From Hevea brasiliensis (lineage: Eukaryota; Streptophyta; Magnoliopsida; Malpighiales; Euphorbiaceae), in NCBI RefSeq assembly GCF_030052815.1, contig NC_079510.1, forward strand, positions 8,565,375 through 8,629,374: a stretch of 64,000 nt of DNA. The letters run 5' to 3'. Position 1 is the stretch's first letter. Every line of letters begins with the position of its first letter. This document shows positions 20,849-31,979 of the stretch, piece by piece. Position numbers and translations under genes: made by a program. The notes beneath the pieces were generated by a model. It was not told the DNA's origin and did not search any database. It saw only the letters and a list, made by a program, of their open reading frames with translations.

Positions 20849-22368
20849 GGCCAAACTCACATACAGAGACTTTAGATGGACAAAAAGTATATGAAAAGTT
20901 ATCGGCTATTATGAGCAAAATCCCGAGGGAAAAGCGGTGACTATGAGGTGAAAGCGGATGGGTGTGCACTACAAAGGAAAAGCGTGTGTACGGATAATGG
21001 GGAATTAAAGGCCAAGATTCTAAAAGAGGCACTGCAGGTGTATATGCTATGCACCTGTGAAGTACAAAGATGTATCATGATCCAAGCTTGATTGGTGGCA
21101 CAGTATGAAGAAGGACATAGCCGACTATGTGACTAATGCTTGACATGTCACAAGTCAAGGCGAACATCAAGTTACATCGGGTTTGCTACAGACTATACGC
21201 ATACCTGATGGAAATGGGATCGGGTCACCATGGATTTTGTAAGTGGTCTACCTCTCACCCAGAAGAAACATGATGCAGCATGGGTGATAGTTGATAGATT
21301 GACAAAGTCAGCACACTTTCGCGATTAGACCGACTACTCACTAGAGAGGTTAGCAGAATTGTATATCAGTGAGATAGTTAGACTGCATGGAATTCCACTT
21401 TCCATCATATCTGATCGAGACCCAAGGTTCACATCGAGATTTTGGAAGAAGTGGCATGAGTCCTTGGGTACACAACTCCACTTCAGCACAGCTTTCCATC
21501 CTCAGACGGATGGGCAATCAGAAAGAGTAATCCAGGTAAACAATTGAACCAATTGAATTAATACAAATATTGAACTGAAATGATAACAATAACATGAAAT
21601 ATATGTCAGGTCCTTAAGGATATGTTGAGGAGTTGTGTCATTGAATTTGAGGGAAGTTGGGATAAATACCTCCCACTGGCAGAATTTGTATACAACAATA
21701 GCTACCAAGCTAGCATCCAAATGGCCCCATATGAAGCACTGTATGGGAGAAAATGTAGAACTCCAGTGTGCTGGACTGAATTGGGCGAAGACAAATCGGT
21801 AGGGCGGACACAGTGAAACAGTGAGGAGAAGGTAAAATCATTCAAAGCCAACTTAAAGGTTGCCTCGCATGCATGTAAATCTTATGCCGACCTGAAGAGA
21901 AAAGAAATAGAATATGTGGTTGGCGACAAAGTGTTCCTCAAGGTGTCACCATGGAAGAAGGTATTGAGGTTTGGAAGGAAAGGTAAGTTGAGCCCTAGGT
22001 TCATTGGCCCATATGAAATCATCGAACGTGTGGGTCCAGTGGCCTATAGGCTAGCTTTACCACCAGAGCTGGACAAGATCCACAATGTGTTCCACGTGTC
22101 TATGCTCAGAAGATACCGCTCAGATCCTTCACATGTCATCTCCAGAGAAGAAATTGAAAAACAACCGGATTTGACATATGAAGAAGAACCTCTACGGATC
22201 CTGGCTCGTGAAGTGAAAGAGTTGAGGAACAAGCAAATTCCACTGGTGAAAGTGCTATGGAGGCACCACAATACCGAAGAGGCAACTTGGGAAAGTGAAG
22301 AGACGATGAGGCAACAGTTCCCTCAACTGTTTGCATCAGGTAAATTTCGAGGACGAAATTTAAATTAG
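20849..22368 (+). pseudogene. int: Tekay integrase with C-terminal chromodomain, interrupted by an intron-like sequence
   Basis: The N-terminal zinc region is poorly preserved (CLTCHKS near 21,137). The catalytic core shows WDRVTMDFVSGLPLTQKKHD near 21,215, with missing bases, then [20 protein letters not shown] and [14 protein letters not shown], carrying the D and E of the DDE triad. After Gln a 74-nt GT...AG segment (21536-21609) interrupts the frame. Coding resumes with VLKDMLRSC and runs on through YLPLAEFVYNNSYQASIQMA. A further break lies near 21,800-21,900. From 21916 the ORF is open to 22368 and contains FIGPYEIIERVGPVAYRLAL and a chromodomain (ILAREVKELRNKQIPLVKVL, WESEETMRQQFPQLF, about 22,195-22,335). 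Chromodomains of such integrases are known to direct insertion to heterochromatin. Confidence 0.9.
21536..21609 (+). other. Candidate 74-nt spliceosomal intron in the Tekay integrase
   Basis: The sequence begins GTAAAC after CAG and ends TATGTCAG before GTCC. It is AT-rich and contains a branch-point-like 'ttgaactga'. The upstream frame ends on a complete codon (CAG, 21533-21535) and the downstream frame starts on a complete codon at 21610, in a different frame. Removing exactly these 74 nt joins the two frames in phase 0 at a place where integrases of this clade are continuous. Confidence 0.7.
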
Positions 22369-22379
22369 AGGGGAAGAGT
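22366..22379 (+). other. Polypurine tract of the Tekay element
   Basis: AGAGGGGAAGAG directly precedes the 3' LTR start TGTAACACCC. It overlaps the end of the integrase stop region, as expected for the plus-strand primer. Confidence 0.85.
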
Positions 22380-25275
22380 TGTAACACCCTTCCGGTAGCA
22401 ACTCCGTACATTCTCTCTATTCGGTGGCCCGGTCAGGACTAGAACGTTCGGAAAAATATTTAAACTAAAGTCAGAAACCATAATTAACTCAAATATTAAT
22501 AAGAAAAATTTAGTAAAAATTTTAGAAATAAAATACAACCAAGTTAAACGAGCCGGTGCCCTAGCGATGGGTAACTAGAGGGAAGTTGCGGTTCTCGCAA
22601 CGAGGAGCCCTAGACCCGGGGAAAAATTCATAAAATAATTTTTGGGACTCCAGAGAAGGGTCATTGAGGTTCCTATGGCATTAGAATGCCAAGAAAATAC
22701 CTAGAAAAAATTTTCAATCGGTACAGACAATTTTGACCCGTTAAGCCAAACGGAGGGCATTTTGGTCATTTCGCCTTCAGAGGTGATTTTTGGCCGACTT
22801 GTCCAGCTAAGTAAATAATTAATATGACATAAAATATGAAGAAACATTACTAAAAATTTAATTAAAATTGAGTAGTGATGAAAAGAAAAGAAAAATCAAA
22901 ATAAAGCAATTTGTGACATCATAATGATGTCATTTATAAATTACCAACCAATCACAAGCTAATAAGCTTTCTTAAATACTTAAAAGAGACAAAAAAAAGA
23001 CCAAAATAATTAAAAATCCAGCAGCCATCATCCTCCCCAATTGCAGCCGAAATCAAGCCTTGCCCTAAACCTCCATTTTCTTCATTTTCAAGCTTGAAAA
23101 ACCTCTCAAACCTCACCCCAAAACCCTAAGTCATCTTCACTAAAATTTATCTACACACCCTAAGGAAGCTTTAGGCAGCCAAAAGAGAAAGAAAGAAAGG
23201 AGTTTGGGTGGCTGAAAATTCTGCCACTTAAAGGTTAGTACTATACTTTCACTCTCACTCTTTTAATCCTTATTAGAGCATCACTTTAAGTTAAGAAATT
23301 GTAAGAATTTGAAGTAAATCATATATGTTAGGGTATCTTCAATTTTCGACAGCCCTAAGGAAGGATGAGTTTGATTGTTTTAATGAATTTAGAGTGGCTA
23401 GAAATGATGTTTAAGGTATGAATATGCATGGATGTTGAACTAGTGTGCTAATTGAGGTTTATGGGTAAATTGAATTGGACATTAGGGTTTTGAGAAGTAA
23501 AAATTGACTTGGCTTATGAAACTGTTAAAGAACACTCTAATGGTCAATTAGTGACCATTTGAGGTATGTTGACCATAAATTGGACTGAAAAATGGCATGG
23601 CAAAGTGGAATGGTAGGCTGCCTAAAGACAGCAGAATGGTGACTGAGATTTCAGTCCAATTACACAGCCATAACTTTGGCTGTGTTTGTCCAATTGGTGT
23701 TTGGCTAATTGGACATGAAACTAGGCTTATAATGGCACATTTTTTCTGAAGAAACCATGCCCAAAAGACCAAAGCAAGAGGACCAAAACTTGGCCCCAAT
23801 CCGGATACCCTGCAACTGATTCTGCAGAATGACTAAATGAACAGTAACTGTTCATTTGGCCATAACTCACTGTAGATTTGGTCAATTGACCTGATATTTT
23901 TACAGAAATAAGTTAAGACATAGAAAAACAACTTTCATGAAGAAACCTGCCCCAAATTATGGCCAGAACCAATTCAAAAATGCAATCACAGTCACTGTTC
24001 ATGTTACTGTAGATATGGTCAATTCTGCAGATTGGCAATCCGGCCAGCTGTGGTTTTTGAGCCATATCTGGAGCTACAAAACTCTAAATGGAGTGATTCA
24101 AAAAAGGAAAATCAACTAGACAAAATAAGGAACAACTTTCATGTTTGTCATTTCTTCAAATTCCCACTGCAACAGTGTTTAATGGAACAGTAAACATATG
24201 CTTCAAAAGCTGAAATTTTCTGCCCTCTTGGTTTTAAGTTAGAAATGGTAATGGTGACTAATTCCAACAAGTTTTAAAGGCAAAATGTGGTATGTTGGGA
24301 GTGCCAAAACCAATGTACTTAATTTCTACCTAAAAGTCAACATATTAGTTGACCAAAGAGGTGAATAGTGACACCGAAATTTGAAATTCAAATATTGAAG
24401 AATTTAAAAGTTTCAAATGCCCTAGTATACCTAACAAGATTGGTTTGGATAGTTTGGCATGCCATTCCGTGATTTCATGGCTTTTAGCCATTCTGACTTT
24501 ATATTAAGACTTAGCCTTGTGCCTGATGTTATTACAGCTTATTAGCTGTTCTGTTGCACACCGGGAGATGCATATGTGACCGATGGTGTGACGGCCCGAG
24601 GTACTAGATACCCAGCGCCAGTTTACCACTAAGCATTATTGCTTAGCGCGTTGCTTTTGCCACGCGTAGGTACTGGAGATACAGATCGTGAGCCCAGTAG
24701 ACCGCAAACTGGGTGAGTCTATCCCGCAGTTCTGCTCAGTGTTCGTGTCACCTCAACTTCTGCAGTGCATTGGTAGGACACTAGGTGTCATTTTGGCATT
24801 CTGTAATAAATTTTGATTTTCTTATATGTAATTAAACTTGTGTAATGTATATTGATGTTCATGTAAATTATGAAAATTGTATTTGTAAATGGAAAGGTAA
24901 ATGTTTATTTGTGATATATATGTGATCGTCACATGTGATGGATGACTGAGAATTGAAATTGAAATGTTGAGATCTTGATATTGAGACTTTGTTGATGAAT
25001 TGAAATTGAGATTGTTTGGAAAATTATTTGGAAGTGTTTTTAACAGGTTCCGAAGAACTGTTTTCTCCATTTTTAGCCGGTACTCCGCCGGATTTTCTTT
25101 AAAATCTTCGGAACCTCAAATAAATAATACTTTTGATAAATGACTAAAATAAATTATATTTCATAAATTATATTCACAAGCATGGTATAAATTAATTAAG
25201 GTATATTAGAATGTGCCGGTACACCGTGTGGCATTACTTACTCGGGTATACTGTACACGGGTAAGGGGTGTCACA
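22380..25275 (+). repeat. Tekay 3' LTR
   Basis: Starts TGTAACACCC and ends GGTGTCACA, 2896 bp. It is collinear with the 5' LTR apart from two internal deletions near 24,462 ('atgccattccgtg') and near 24,624 ('agtttaccactaagc'). The open frames inside (for example 23548-23799 minus, 24822-25070 minus) are chance frames shared with the 5' LTR. Confidence 0.93.
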
Positions 25276-26062
25276 ATTAAAATCAACTTAGATCAAGGAA
25301 TCAGAGGTTGATAACAGGAAATTTAAATTGCAGGAAATTAAAATCAACTTAGATCAAGGAACTAGAGGTTGATAACAGGAAACTTAAATTGCAGGAAATT
25401 AAAATCAACTTATATCAAGGAACCAGAGGTTGATAACAGGAAATTTAAATTGCAGGAAATTAAAATCAACTTAGATCAAGGAACCAGAGGTTGATAACAG
25501 GAAATGTAAATTGCAGGAAATTAAAATCAACTTAGATCAAGGAACCAGAGGTTGATAACAGGAAATGTAAATTGCAGGAAATTAAAATCAACTTAGATCA
25601 AGGAACCAGAGGTTGATAACAGGAAATGTAAATTGCAGGAAATTAAAATCAACTTAGATCAAGGAACCAGAGGTTGATAACAGGAAATTTAAATTGCAAG
25701 AAATTAAAATCAACTTAGATCAAGGAACCAGAGGTTGATAACAGGAAATTTAAATGCATGAAATTAAAATCAACTTAGATCAAGGAACTTGAGGTTGATA
25801 ACAGGAAATATAAATTGCAGGAAATTAAAATCAACTTAGATCAAGGAACAAGAGGTTGATAACAGGAAATGTAAATTACAGGAAATTAAAATCAACTTAG
25901 ATCAAGGAACCAGAGGTTGATAACAGGAAATGTAAATTGCAGGAAATTAAAATCAACTTAGATCAAGGAACCAGAGGTTGATAACAGGAAATTTAAATGC
26001 ATGAAATTAAAATCAACTTAGATCAAGGAACCAGAGGTTGATAACAGGAAATGTAAATTTCA
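25276..26062. repeat. 61-bp tandem repeat array in the 3' region of Tat internal copy 1
   Basis: About 13 head-to-tail units with period 61 bp, containing 'aaaatcaacttagatcaagg' and 'aaccagaggttgataacagg'. The first five bases are the right copy of the Tekay target duplication. Units differ by few substitutions (aaatgt/aaattt, a cagg/catg exchange). It lies between integrase and the LTR on the minus strand, where Tat/Ogre elements are known to carry variable tandem repeats. Confidence 0.95.
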
Positions 26063-27014
26063 CTTACAAAGCAAGCCTAATCCGGACACAAGAAATTCTT
26101 CCCCAATGAAGTGTACTTAACAAAATCCCGAAGGCTAATGATGAATGGAGGACGAGTTGTAAGACTTGACCTATGGCCTCATTTCTTCAAATGCCCCATT
26201 TCTGTTTTTTGACTTTCTCCCGAAAAGCGCCCTTGCGGGTTTTCACTTCCCCTTCGTCTATATGACTAGAAGCGCCCTTCCGGGTTTTCACCTCTAGTTT
26301 TCTCCTTTTTTTTTTTTTTTTTTTTGGCTCGCTCTTTTAGGATGCCCTTTCAATTTTTCATCCTTTACTCATTTTACAGAAAGTGCCCCTTTGGGATTTT
26401 TGCCTTCTTTCACACATTTTGCTAGGAGCACCCTTTCGGGTTTTCACCCCTACCCCTCTTTTCTTCCAGGTCATTTCCTGCAAATCTCATAGTAAAGTAC
26501 GTGAGGTTATCAATTGTCAAATCTTAATCTTATGGCAAAAAATTTTAACAGATTAATAGCGCATTAAATAACGAGATTGCAGAAAGATAATGTTAAAGAG
26601 TGGGTATAAAGGGAAGATAAAAGCATAGGGAACGAAATGTGACTTTATTATAGCTTTAATAAAAACAAAGATAGAGTTTCAAAGGAAAAGGGTACAAGGA
26701 TAGATCTCACATATTCCTTGTGGCTGGCTTTGAAATCCCTTAACTGCCATTATTTCAAGTTATGCAAGCCTCATGTCGTGACGGTTTCTTCTCCATCCTC
26801 GGTTTCATGCCCCATTCCTTATTTCTCCATTTTGGTTCTTGGGACTCCCCTTTTTTTTTTTTTGCTCACTCTTTTAGGACGCCCTTTCGGGTTTTCATCC
26901 TTCACTCATTTTACAGAAAGCGCCCCTTCGGGGTTTTCGCCTTCTTTCACACATTTTGCTGGGAGCGCCCTTTCGGGTTTTCACTCCTAGCCCTTTTTTT
27001 TTTTTTTTTTTTTT
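26063..27014 (-). repeat. 3' untranslated region of Tat copy 1 with degenerate GC-rich repeats
   Basis: No coding frame on the element's strand. Short units built on 'gcgccctttcgggttttcac' separated by T-rich spacers occur in two clusters, about 26,225-26,455 and 26,870-26,995. They flank a unique segment containing 'gtgaggttatcaattgtcaa'. T runs of up to about 20 nt on the plus strand adjoin the clusters. The plus-strand open frames at 26718-27144 are shadows of the repeats. Confidence 0.7.
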
Positions 27015-28163
27015 AGGCATAGTATCTCTTGACGATGTCAGCATTCACAGGTCTTGGAAATTCTTCACCGTCCATGTGGGTCAAGATCAAGGCTCCTCCA
27101 GAAAATACCTTTTTAACCACATAGGGTCCCTCGTAGGTTGGTGACAATTTACCCCGGGGATAGTTTTGATTCGACAGCACTTTCTTCAGAATTAGGTCCC
27201 CGGGTTGGAATTCGCGTGGGCAAACGCTTTGTCAAATGCCCTAGCCATTCTCTTCTGGTACAATTGCCCATGACATGCTGCTGCTAATCTTTTCTCGTCC
27301 AGCAAGTTTAACTGATCCAACCTTGACTGGATCCATTCTGACTCATCAATCCCCGATTCCTTCAGAATCCTTAAGGAAGGAATTTCAACTTCAATAGGTA
27401 ATACTGCTTCCATCCCGTAAACCAGTGAGTATGGAGTTGCCCCGGTTGAGGTTCTTACAGAAGTCTGGTATGCGTGAAGAGCATAGGGAAGCATATCATG
27501 GCAATCCCTATATGTGACTGTCATTTTCTGGATTATTCTTTTGAGATTTTTGTTTGCGGCTTCCACCGCTCCATTCATCTGGGGACGGTATGGGGAGGAA
27601 TTGAGATGTCGGATCTTGTATTGATCACATAATTTCTGAATCTTAGGACCATTCAGATTTTTGGCATTATCAGTGACGATTTCATTGGGGAGGCCATGCC
27701 GGCAAAAGATATTGTTTCTAAGGAATTTGAGAAACGTATTCTGTGTAATATGGGCGTATGACGTGGCTTCGACCCATTTAAAAAAATAGTCGATTACTAC
27801 CAGGATAAATCTGTGCCCATTGGATGCCTTAGGGTTGATGGGACCAATCACGTCGATGCCCCACATTGCGAAAGGCTATGGTGAGACGAGGTTGAACAAT
27901 TTGTGAGGTGGAACATTTATCGGATCTGCGTAGATCTGACACTTATGGCATTTTCGGAAATATTCGATGCAGTCTTTTTCCATGGTGGTCCAGAAATATC
28001 CTCGTCGCATGATTTACTTAGCCATCATATGTCCATTAGTATGGGTGGCACAGTTTCCCTCATGAGTCTCAAAAAGGATTCTCTTCGCCTCTTTTGCATC
28101 CACACATCTCAACAATTTGCCGTTGGAGCTCCTCTTGTATAGGGTCTTTCCACTGGGGAAGTA
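27015..28163 (-). pseudogene. int: Tat integrase, internal copy 1
   Basis: The catalytic core and C-terminus are open from 27866 to 27192: MWGIDVIGPINPK, EIVTDNAKNLNGPKIQKLCD and PYRPQMNGAVEAANKNLKRI give the D, D and E of the DDE triad. Upstream, the zinc-binding part is interrupted by two nonsense changes relative to copy 2: CAA to TAA in the MAKQIMRR segment near 28,016, and TGG to TAG just before the core near 27,873. Both read as C-to-T on one strand. The frame is lost again after FDKA near 27,215, and the terminal residues KRYYA with TAA at 27,015-27,017 lie in another frame. Confidence 0.88.
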
Positions 28164-28924
28164 TCACAATGCTAATCTCTGAATCATCCTCTTTTCGTTT
28201 TTGCTTGCCCCCGAAGGGAATTCTCGGGTTTTGCAGTAGACCCGGATGTCATGGTACCAAGGTTCATCATCAGGTTCTTCTTCAATCACGAAGCAATAAG
28301 CTGGCTCATTCCTTGTCTTAATCTTCAATATCTGAGTCATCTGCCCTTCTTCGATTTGAGCCATAACAGCTAGAGTAGCTATGGCATCAGCAAATTGATT
28401 CTTGTCTCTGCTAAGATGAGTGAAAGAGATTTCTTCGAATTTCTTAATCAGCTCCAGTAAGTACTTCTGATACGGGATTAGCTTAGGATCCTTAGTTTGC
28501 CATTCTCCCTTGACCTGATAAATGATCAGAGCTGACTCTCCATATACCTTTAACTTCCTGATTTTCATTTCGATGGCAGCCTGTAAACCCATCACACAAG
28601 CTTCGTATTCCGAGACATTGTTGGTGCAGTCAAATCTCAACTTGATAGCTATCGAAAAGTGTTTTCCATCCGGGGATATCAACACAGCTCCAATTCCATT
28701 ACCGGACAAATTGATAGCCCCGTCGAAATACATTTCCCATACATCGGCTGGCCCCTCTTCTTCGCAGTCTACTTCATTAATATGCTCATTAGGGAACTCG
28801 AAATCCAGGGCTTCATAATCCTGAATAGGATTTTCTGCTAGGAGGTCAGCAATCACGCTACCTTTCACCGCCTTTCGGGTCATATAGACTATGTCATATT
28901 GGGAGAGTATGACCTGCCACTTGG
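28164..28924 (-). pseudogene. Tat second (archaeal-type) RNase H, internal copy 1
   Basis: MYFDGAINLSGNGIGAVLIS, then NNVSEYEACVMGLQAAIEMK, then VYGESALIIYQVKGEWQTKD and HLSRDKNQFADAIATLA form a complete RNase H fold with its D, E, D, D residues. It lies after the regular RT-linked RNase H. An additional RNase H of this type between RNase H and integrase is, to my knowledge, characteristic of the Tat/Ogre lineage. The frame is open from 29051 to 28164, and the connection segment DIVYMTRKAVKGSVIADLLA precedes it. Confidence 0.88.
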
Positions 28925-29949
28925 CTATCTGCACAATGCGAATGGGCTTTCTAATATATCTTTGATAGGATCCATCTTTGAGATGAGCCATGTCTTGTGA
29001 TTCAACATGTAGTGCTTGAGGCGGTTTGCCGTCCAGGCTAATGCGCAGCAAGTCTTCTCTAAGAAAGAGTACCTTGACTCACAATCATTGAACTTTTTAC
29101 TCAGGTAATAGATAGCCCTCTCTTTTCGGCCAGTGTCATCATGTTGTCCCAAAACACATCCCATCGAGTTACGTTGGTCGCCATATACAGGATCGAGAGG
29201 CCTTCCTTGCAGGTGGAACCAATCTGGTGGGCTTGACAGAATCTTGCTTGATTGTCTCGAAAGCCTCTTGACAAATGAATCCCATTGAGTGGTGTTGTTC
29301 TTTCGGGCGATCTAAAAATAGGCTCGGCCTTAGCGGTGAGATTGGAAATAAACCTTGATATATAGTTCAACTTTCCCAAGAAGCTGCGCACCTCCCTTTC
29401 TGTTCTTGGGGATGGCATCTCTTGAATAGCTCGAACTTTATCGGGATCTACCTCTATTCCCTTCTCGCTCACTATGAATCCCAACAATTTCCCTGACCTA
29501 GCTTCGAATATGCATTTGGCGGGATTCAGTTTCAACTGATATTTCCTGAGTCTCTCAAATACTTTCCTCACCATCTGCACGTGGCTCTCTTCTCCCCCAG
29601 ATTTGATGATCATATCATCCACGTATACCTCCACTTCTTTATGCATCATATCGTGGAATAATGTGACCATAGCGCGTTGATAGGTAGCACCGGCATTCTT
29701 TAACCCGAAAGGCATGACCCGATAGCAAAATACTCCCCATTGAGTGATAAAAGCGGTTTTCTCTTTGTCTTCCTCATCCATTGGGATTTGATTGTACCCA
29801 GATGCCCCATTAATGCATGAACATCTGCCCAATCCCGCAGCATTGTCTACTAACACATCAATGTGGGGGAGAGGGAAATCATCCTTTAAGCTTGCTCTAT
29901 TAAGATCCCTGTAATCAACGCACACCCTAACTCTCCCGTCCTTCTTCAT
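28925..29949 (-). pseudogene. pol: Tat reverse transcriptase and RNase H, internal copy 1
   Basis: The RT palm motifs are intact: VRVCVDYRDLNRASLKDDFP, MPFGLKNAGATYQRAM and VEVYVDDMIIKS, with YVDD encoded at 29614-29625, then NPAKCIFEARSGKLLGFIVS. The frame shifts near 29,270, in the linker after PIFRS. RNase H continues in other frames (MGCVLGQHDD, KERAIYYLSKKFND, LEKTCCALAWTANRLKHYML). This is the only RT of the Tat unit, because copy 2 has lost this segment. The N-terminal RT part near 29,960-30,200 is also out of frame. Confidence 0.9.
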
Positions 29950-30199
29950 TACCGGGAAAACGTTAGCTATCCATTGGGGATATTTGACTACTTCAGAATC
30001 GGCATCATCTTGTTTCTTGACTTCATCCGAACTTTGAGCGGTGTGTCGGGATTCATTCTTCTTAGTTCTGTTTCACCGGATTGTCCCGGAATAAGAAATT
30101 TTGTGTGCCACTATCGGGGTCCAAGCCAACCATATCATCATAGCTCCGGGAAAATACGTCCGAGAATTCTCTAAGCAAGCGATCATATCTCCCAATTCT

Positions 30200-30869
30200 T
30201 CGCTCTCCACAACCTTAAGTTCCCTCTTCACTTCTTAGTGCCTAGGTTTATGGTGCGTGTTTCATCGCCACAAGGCACTAGGAAGGTTCATCCCTTTCAT
30301 CGCTTTCTTACGTGAGCTCCACCTCAGAATCACTTGAAGTAATGGCGATTATAGGGGTTTGAAAATTAACGAGGAATTTAAGTCTATTGAATTATTAGGT
30401 GTTAATTGATGAATGTTCCTGAATGAGCGAAAATAGAATGTATTATAAGGATGGAATTCAAATGGAGAAAAGAATTGGAAATAAATGCGCTATTAATACA
30501 TTAAAAATTTATGACATAAGAAAAGGGTCCATTTACAATGTTACACTTGTCATCATGGACGAAATGATCAAGTGTAGATAACCAAAGGTACTTTACTCGA
30601 AATTAAATGCAGAGGATGTCCTCTGTGTCGGTTGTCCAACTCTTGCCCCTCAGCTATCAGTGAGACCAGACCCTCATACAAGGAATCCAGGTGGATGACA
30701 TCAATGGATGGTTCATCAAGTGATTCTTCCACATCTGCCGGATTTTCAATGACCGATTCGGTGAAGATCTCCGCGATTCTTAGGACTACCTTCCCTTTTC
30801 CCATTTTTGGTCAAACCTTTGATCCGAAGCATTTTCCTCATCGAATCGCCCATTCATAAGGGCATCTTC
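30200..30869 (-). pseudogene. Linker between protease and RT of Tat copy 1
   Basis: An open stretch at 30804-30568 (MGKGKVVLRIAEIFTESVIE) is acidic and without a recognised domain. It lies between the G-patch-like motif and RT in the gag-pol order. The stretch 30,230-30,560 is very broken, with many missing bases. The corresponding region is deleted from copy 2. Confidence 0.45.
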
Positions 30870-31979
30870 CTCATATCCCAAACCGCGGACCTATCTTACG
30901 GATAGTCGGTATGGGTTCAACGATTCCCTGTAATGTGGCGCCTAGGCCTTTGCCTTCTTTGTACCCACTCCTTGACATTATCTTGGCTACCATAGCCATA
31001 GCCCCTTCATTTCTGGTTTCTTGCAACTCAAGGGCCTGGAAGGAGCTTTCCAATGACTCCTCGGCCACTTCCACATAAGGGAGTGATTGTGGCTTGGTGA
31101 CCAAAATGGCTTCTTCTCCTCTTACAGTGATGATTTTGCCGTCCATAATGTATTTTATCTTACAGTGCGAGTTGAGGCAGCGTTCGCGAGAATGGATCAA
31201 GGCCTCCCCAACAACATAGTGTAGGCGGCTCAATATTCATCACGGAATGTGGCGTTGAAGGTGCATGCGCCAATTTGGAGTGGTAAATCAATATCTCCCA
31301 ACACTTCTCTTACAGTGCCGTCAAAGGCTCTTACCACCATAGCACTTTGGCGTATATCGATTGATCAGCGGCAACCTAGCCAAGGTAGCACTAGGAGTAC
31401 ATTGAGGTGATCCATTATCAATAAGTACCTTGGCTACTATACAACCCTTACATTTCAACTGTTACATGCGAGCTTTAGTGTGCCTTAAACCCCTTTGGGT
31501 CTATCTCGTCTTAGAAAGTAACAAAGCTGGATGCTGGATTTGTCTCACTATCTTCTCAAATTGTCACGGGTGATGTCGGGGTTTACAAAGGCTGATCCAG
31601 ATTCTCTGCAAGGCTTGTCGGTGCACTACGAGCTCGGGATCGCGATACAGTGAAATTCGGGCAGGTGTCTTTCTCAATTGCTCCACCACATCATACTCAC
31701 TTTGTTTCATTATTTGGAGCAGCAGCTCCTCCTCTTCTTTATGTCCGGCAGGCTCTACTTCCCCTGTCTTTTCAACCTCCTCTACTGTATTCTTCGGTGA
31801 CTCTCCCATTTTTACTTTCCCCTTCTTCTTTTCTTTCTCTTCGTTCTCGTAACATCTCCCACTTCGAGTTATAAACTCGACTTCTTGCTCAGGTGGGGAG
31901 GATTTTGTGGCAGCAACGGGCTGAAGATTAACCTGGGGAGTAGTACTGGCGGTAGGTCCGGCATAAGTCATTTTAAAAT
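30870..31979 (-). pseudogene. Tat protease region with G-patch-like motif, internal copy 1
   Basis: A charged, Lys/Glu-rich linker (31971-31564) precedes the aspartic protease. Its active site reads VLIDNGS (IDNG encoded at 31411-31422), the DNGS variant instead of DTGS/DSGS. Around 31,233-30,871 the frame is open: KIKYIMDGKIITVRGEEAIL, then SRSGYKEGKGLGATLQGIVE near 30,985-30,925. This glycine-rich GY..G.GLG....QG pattern matches a G-patch, a nucleic-acid-associated motif known next to protease in some retroelements. Frame breaks lie at 31,240-31,560. Confidence 0.75.

Larger units (their letters stand above)
14491..25275 (+). mobile_element. Tekay/Del-type chromovirus (Ty3/gypsy LTR retrotransposon), structurally complete
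   Basis: The TG...CA LTRs (14491-17594 and 22380-25275), an initiator-tRNA-Met type primer site, gag, protease, RT, RNase H, integrase with a C-terminal chromodomain, and a polypurine tract are all present in the Ty3/gypsy order. ATTAA flanks it on both sides. It sits inside the 61-bp array of the Tat unit. The chromodomain and the 3-kb LTRs fit the Tekay/Del clade. Frameshifts in gag, protease and integrase make it non-autonomous as written, but several of these may be sequencing artefacts. Reading about 1.2 kb of both LTRs by eye gave roughly a dozen substitutions, mostly transitions, so insertion looks fairly recent. Confidence 0.92.

Noticed and set aside
25276..26062. CRISPR-like array
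   Set aside because: The repeats are directly tandem with a 61-bp period and no unique spacers. They lie in a plant retrotransposon.
26718..27144. Overlapping plus-strand frames rich in Phe and Pro, also at 43574-43942
   Set aside because: Translations of the T-rich, GCGCCC-type repeats on the non-coding strand of the Tat 3' region.
27903..28321. Plus-strand frames opposite the Tat pol region (also 44756-45174)
   Set aside because: Shadow frames of the integrase and RNase H coding strand; their conservation follows from the real genes.
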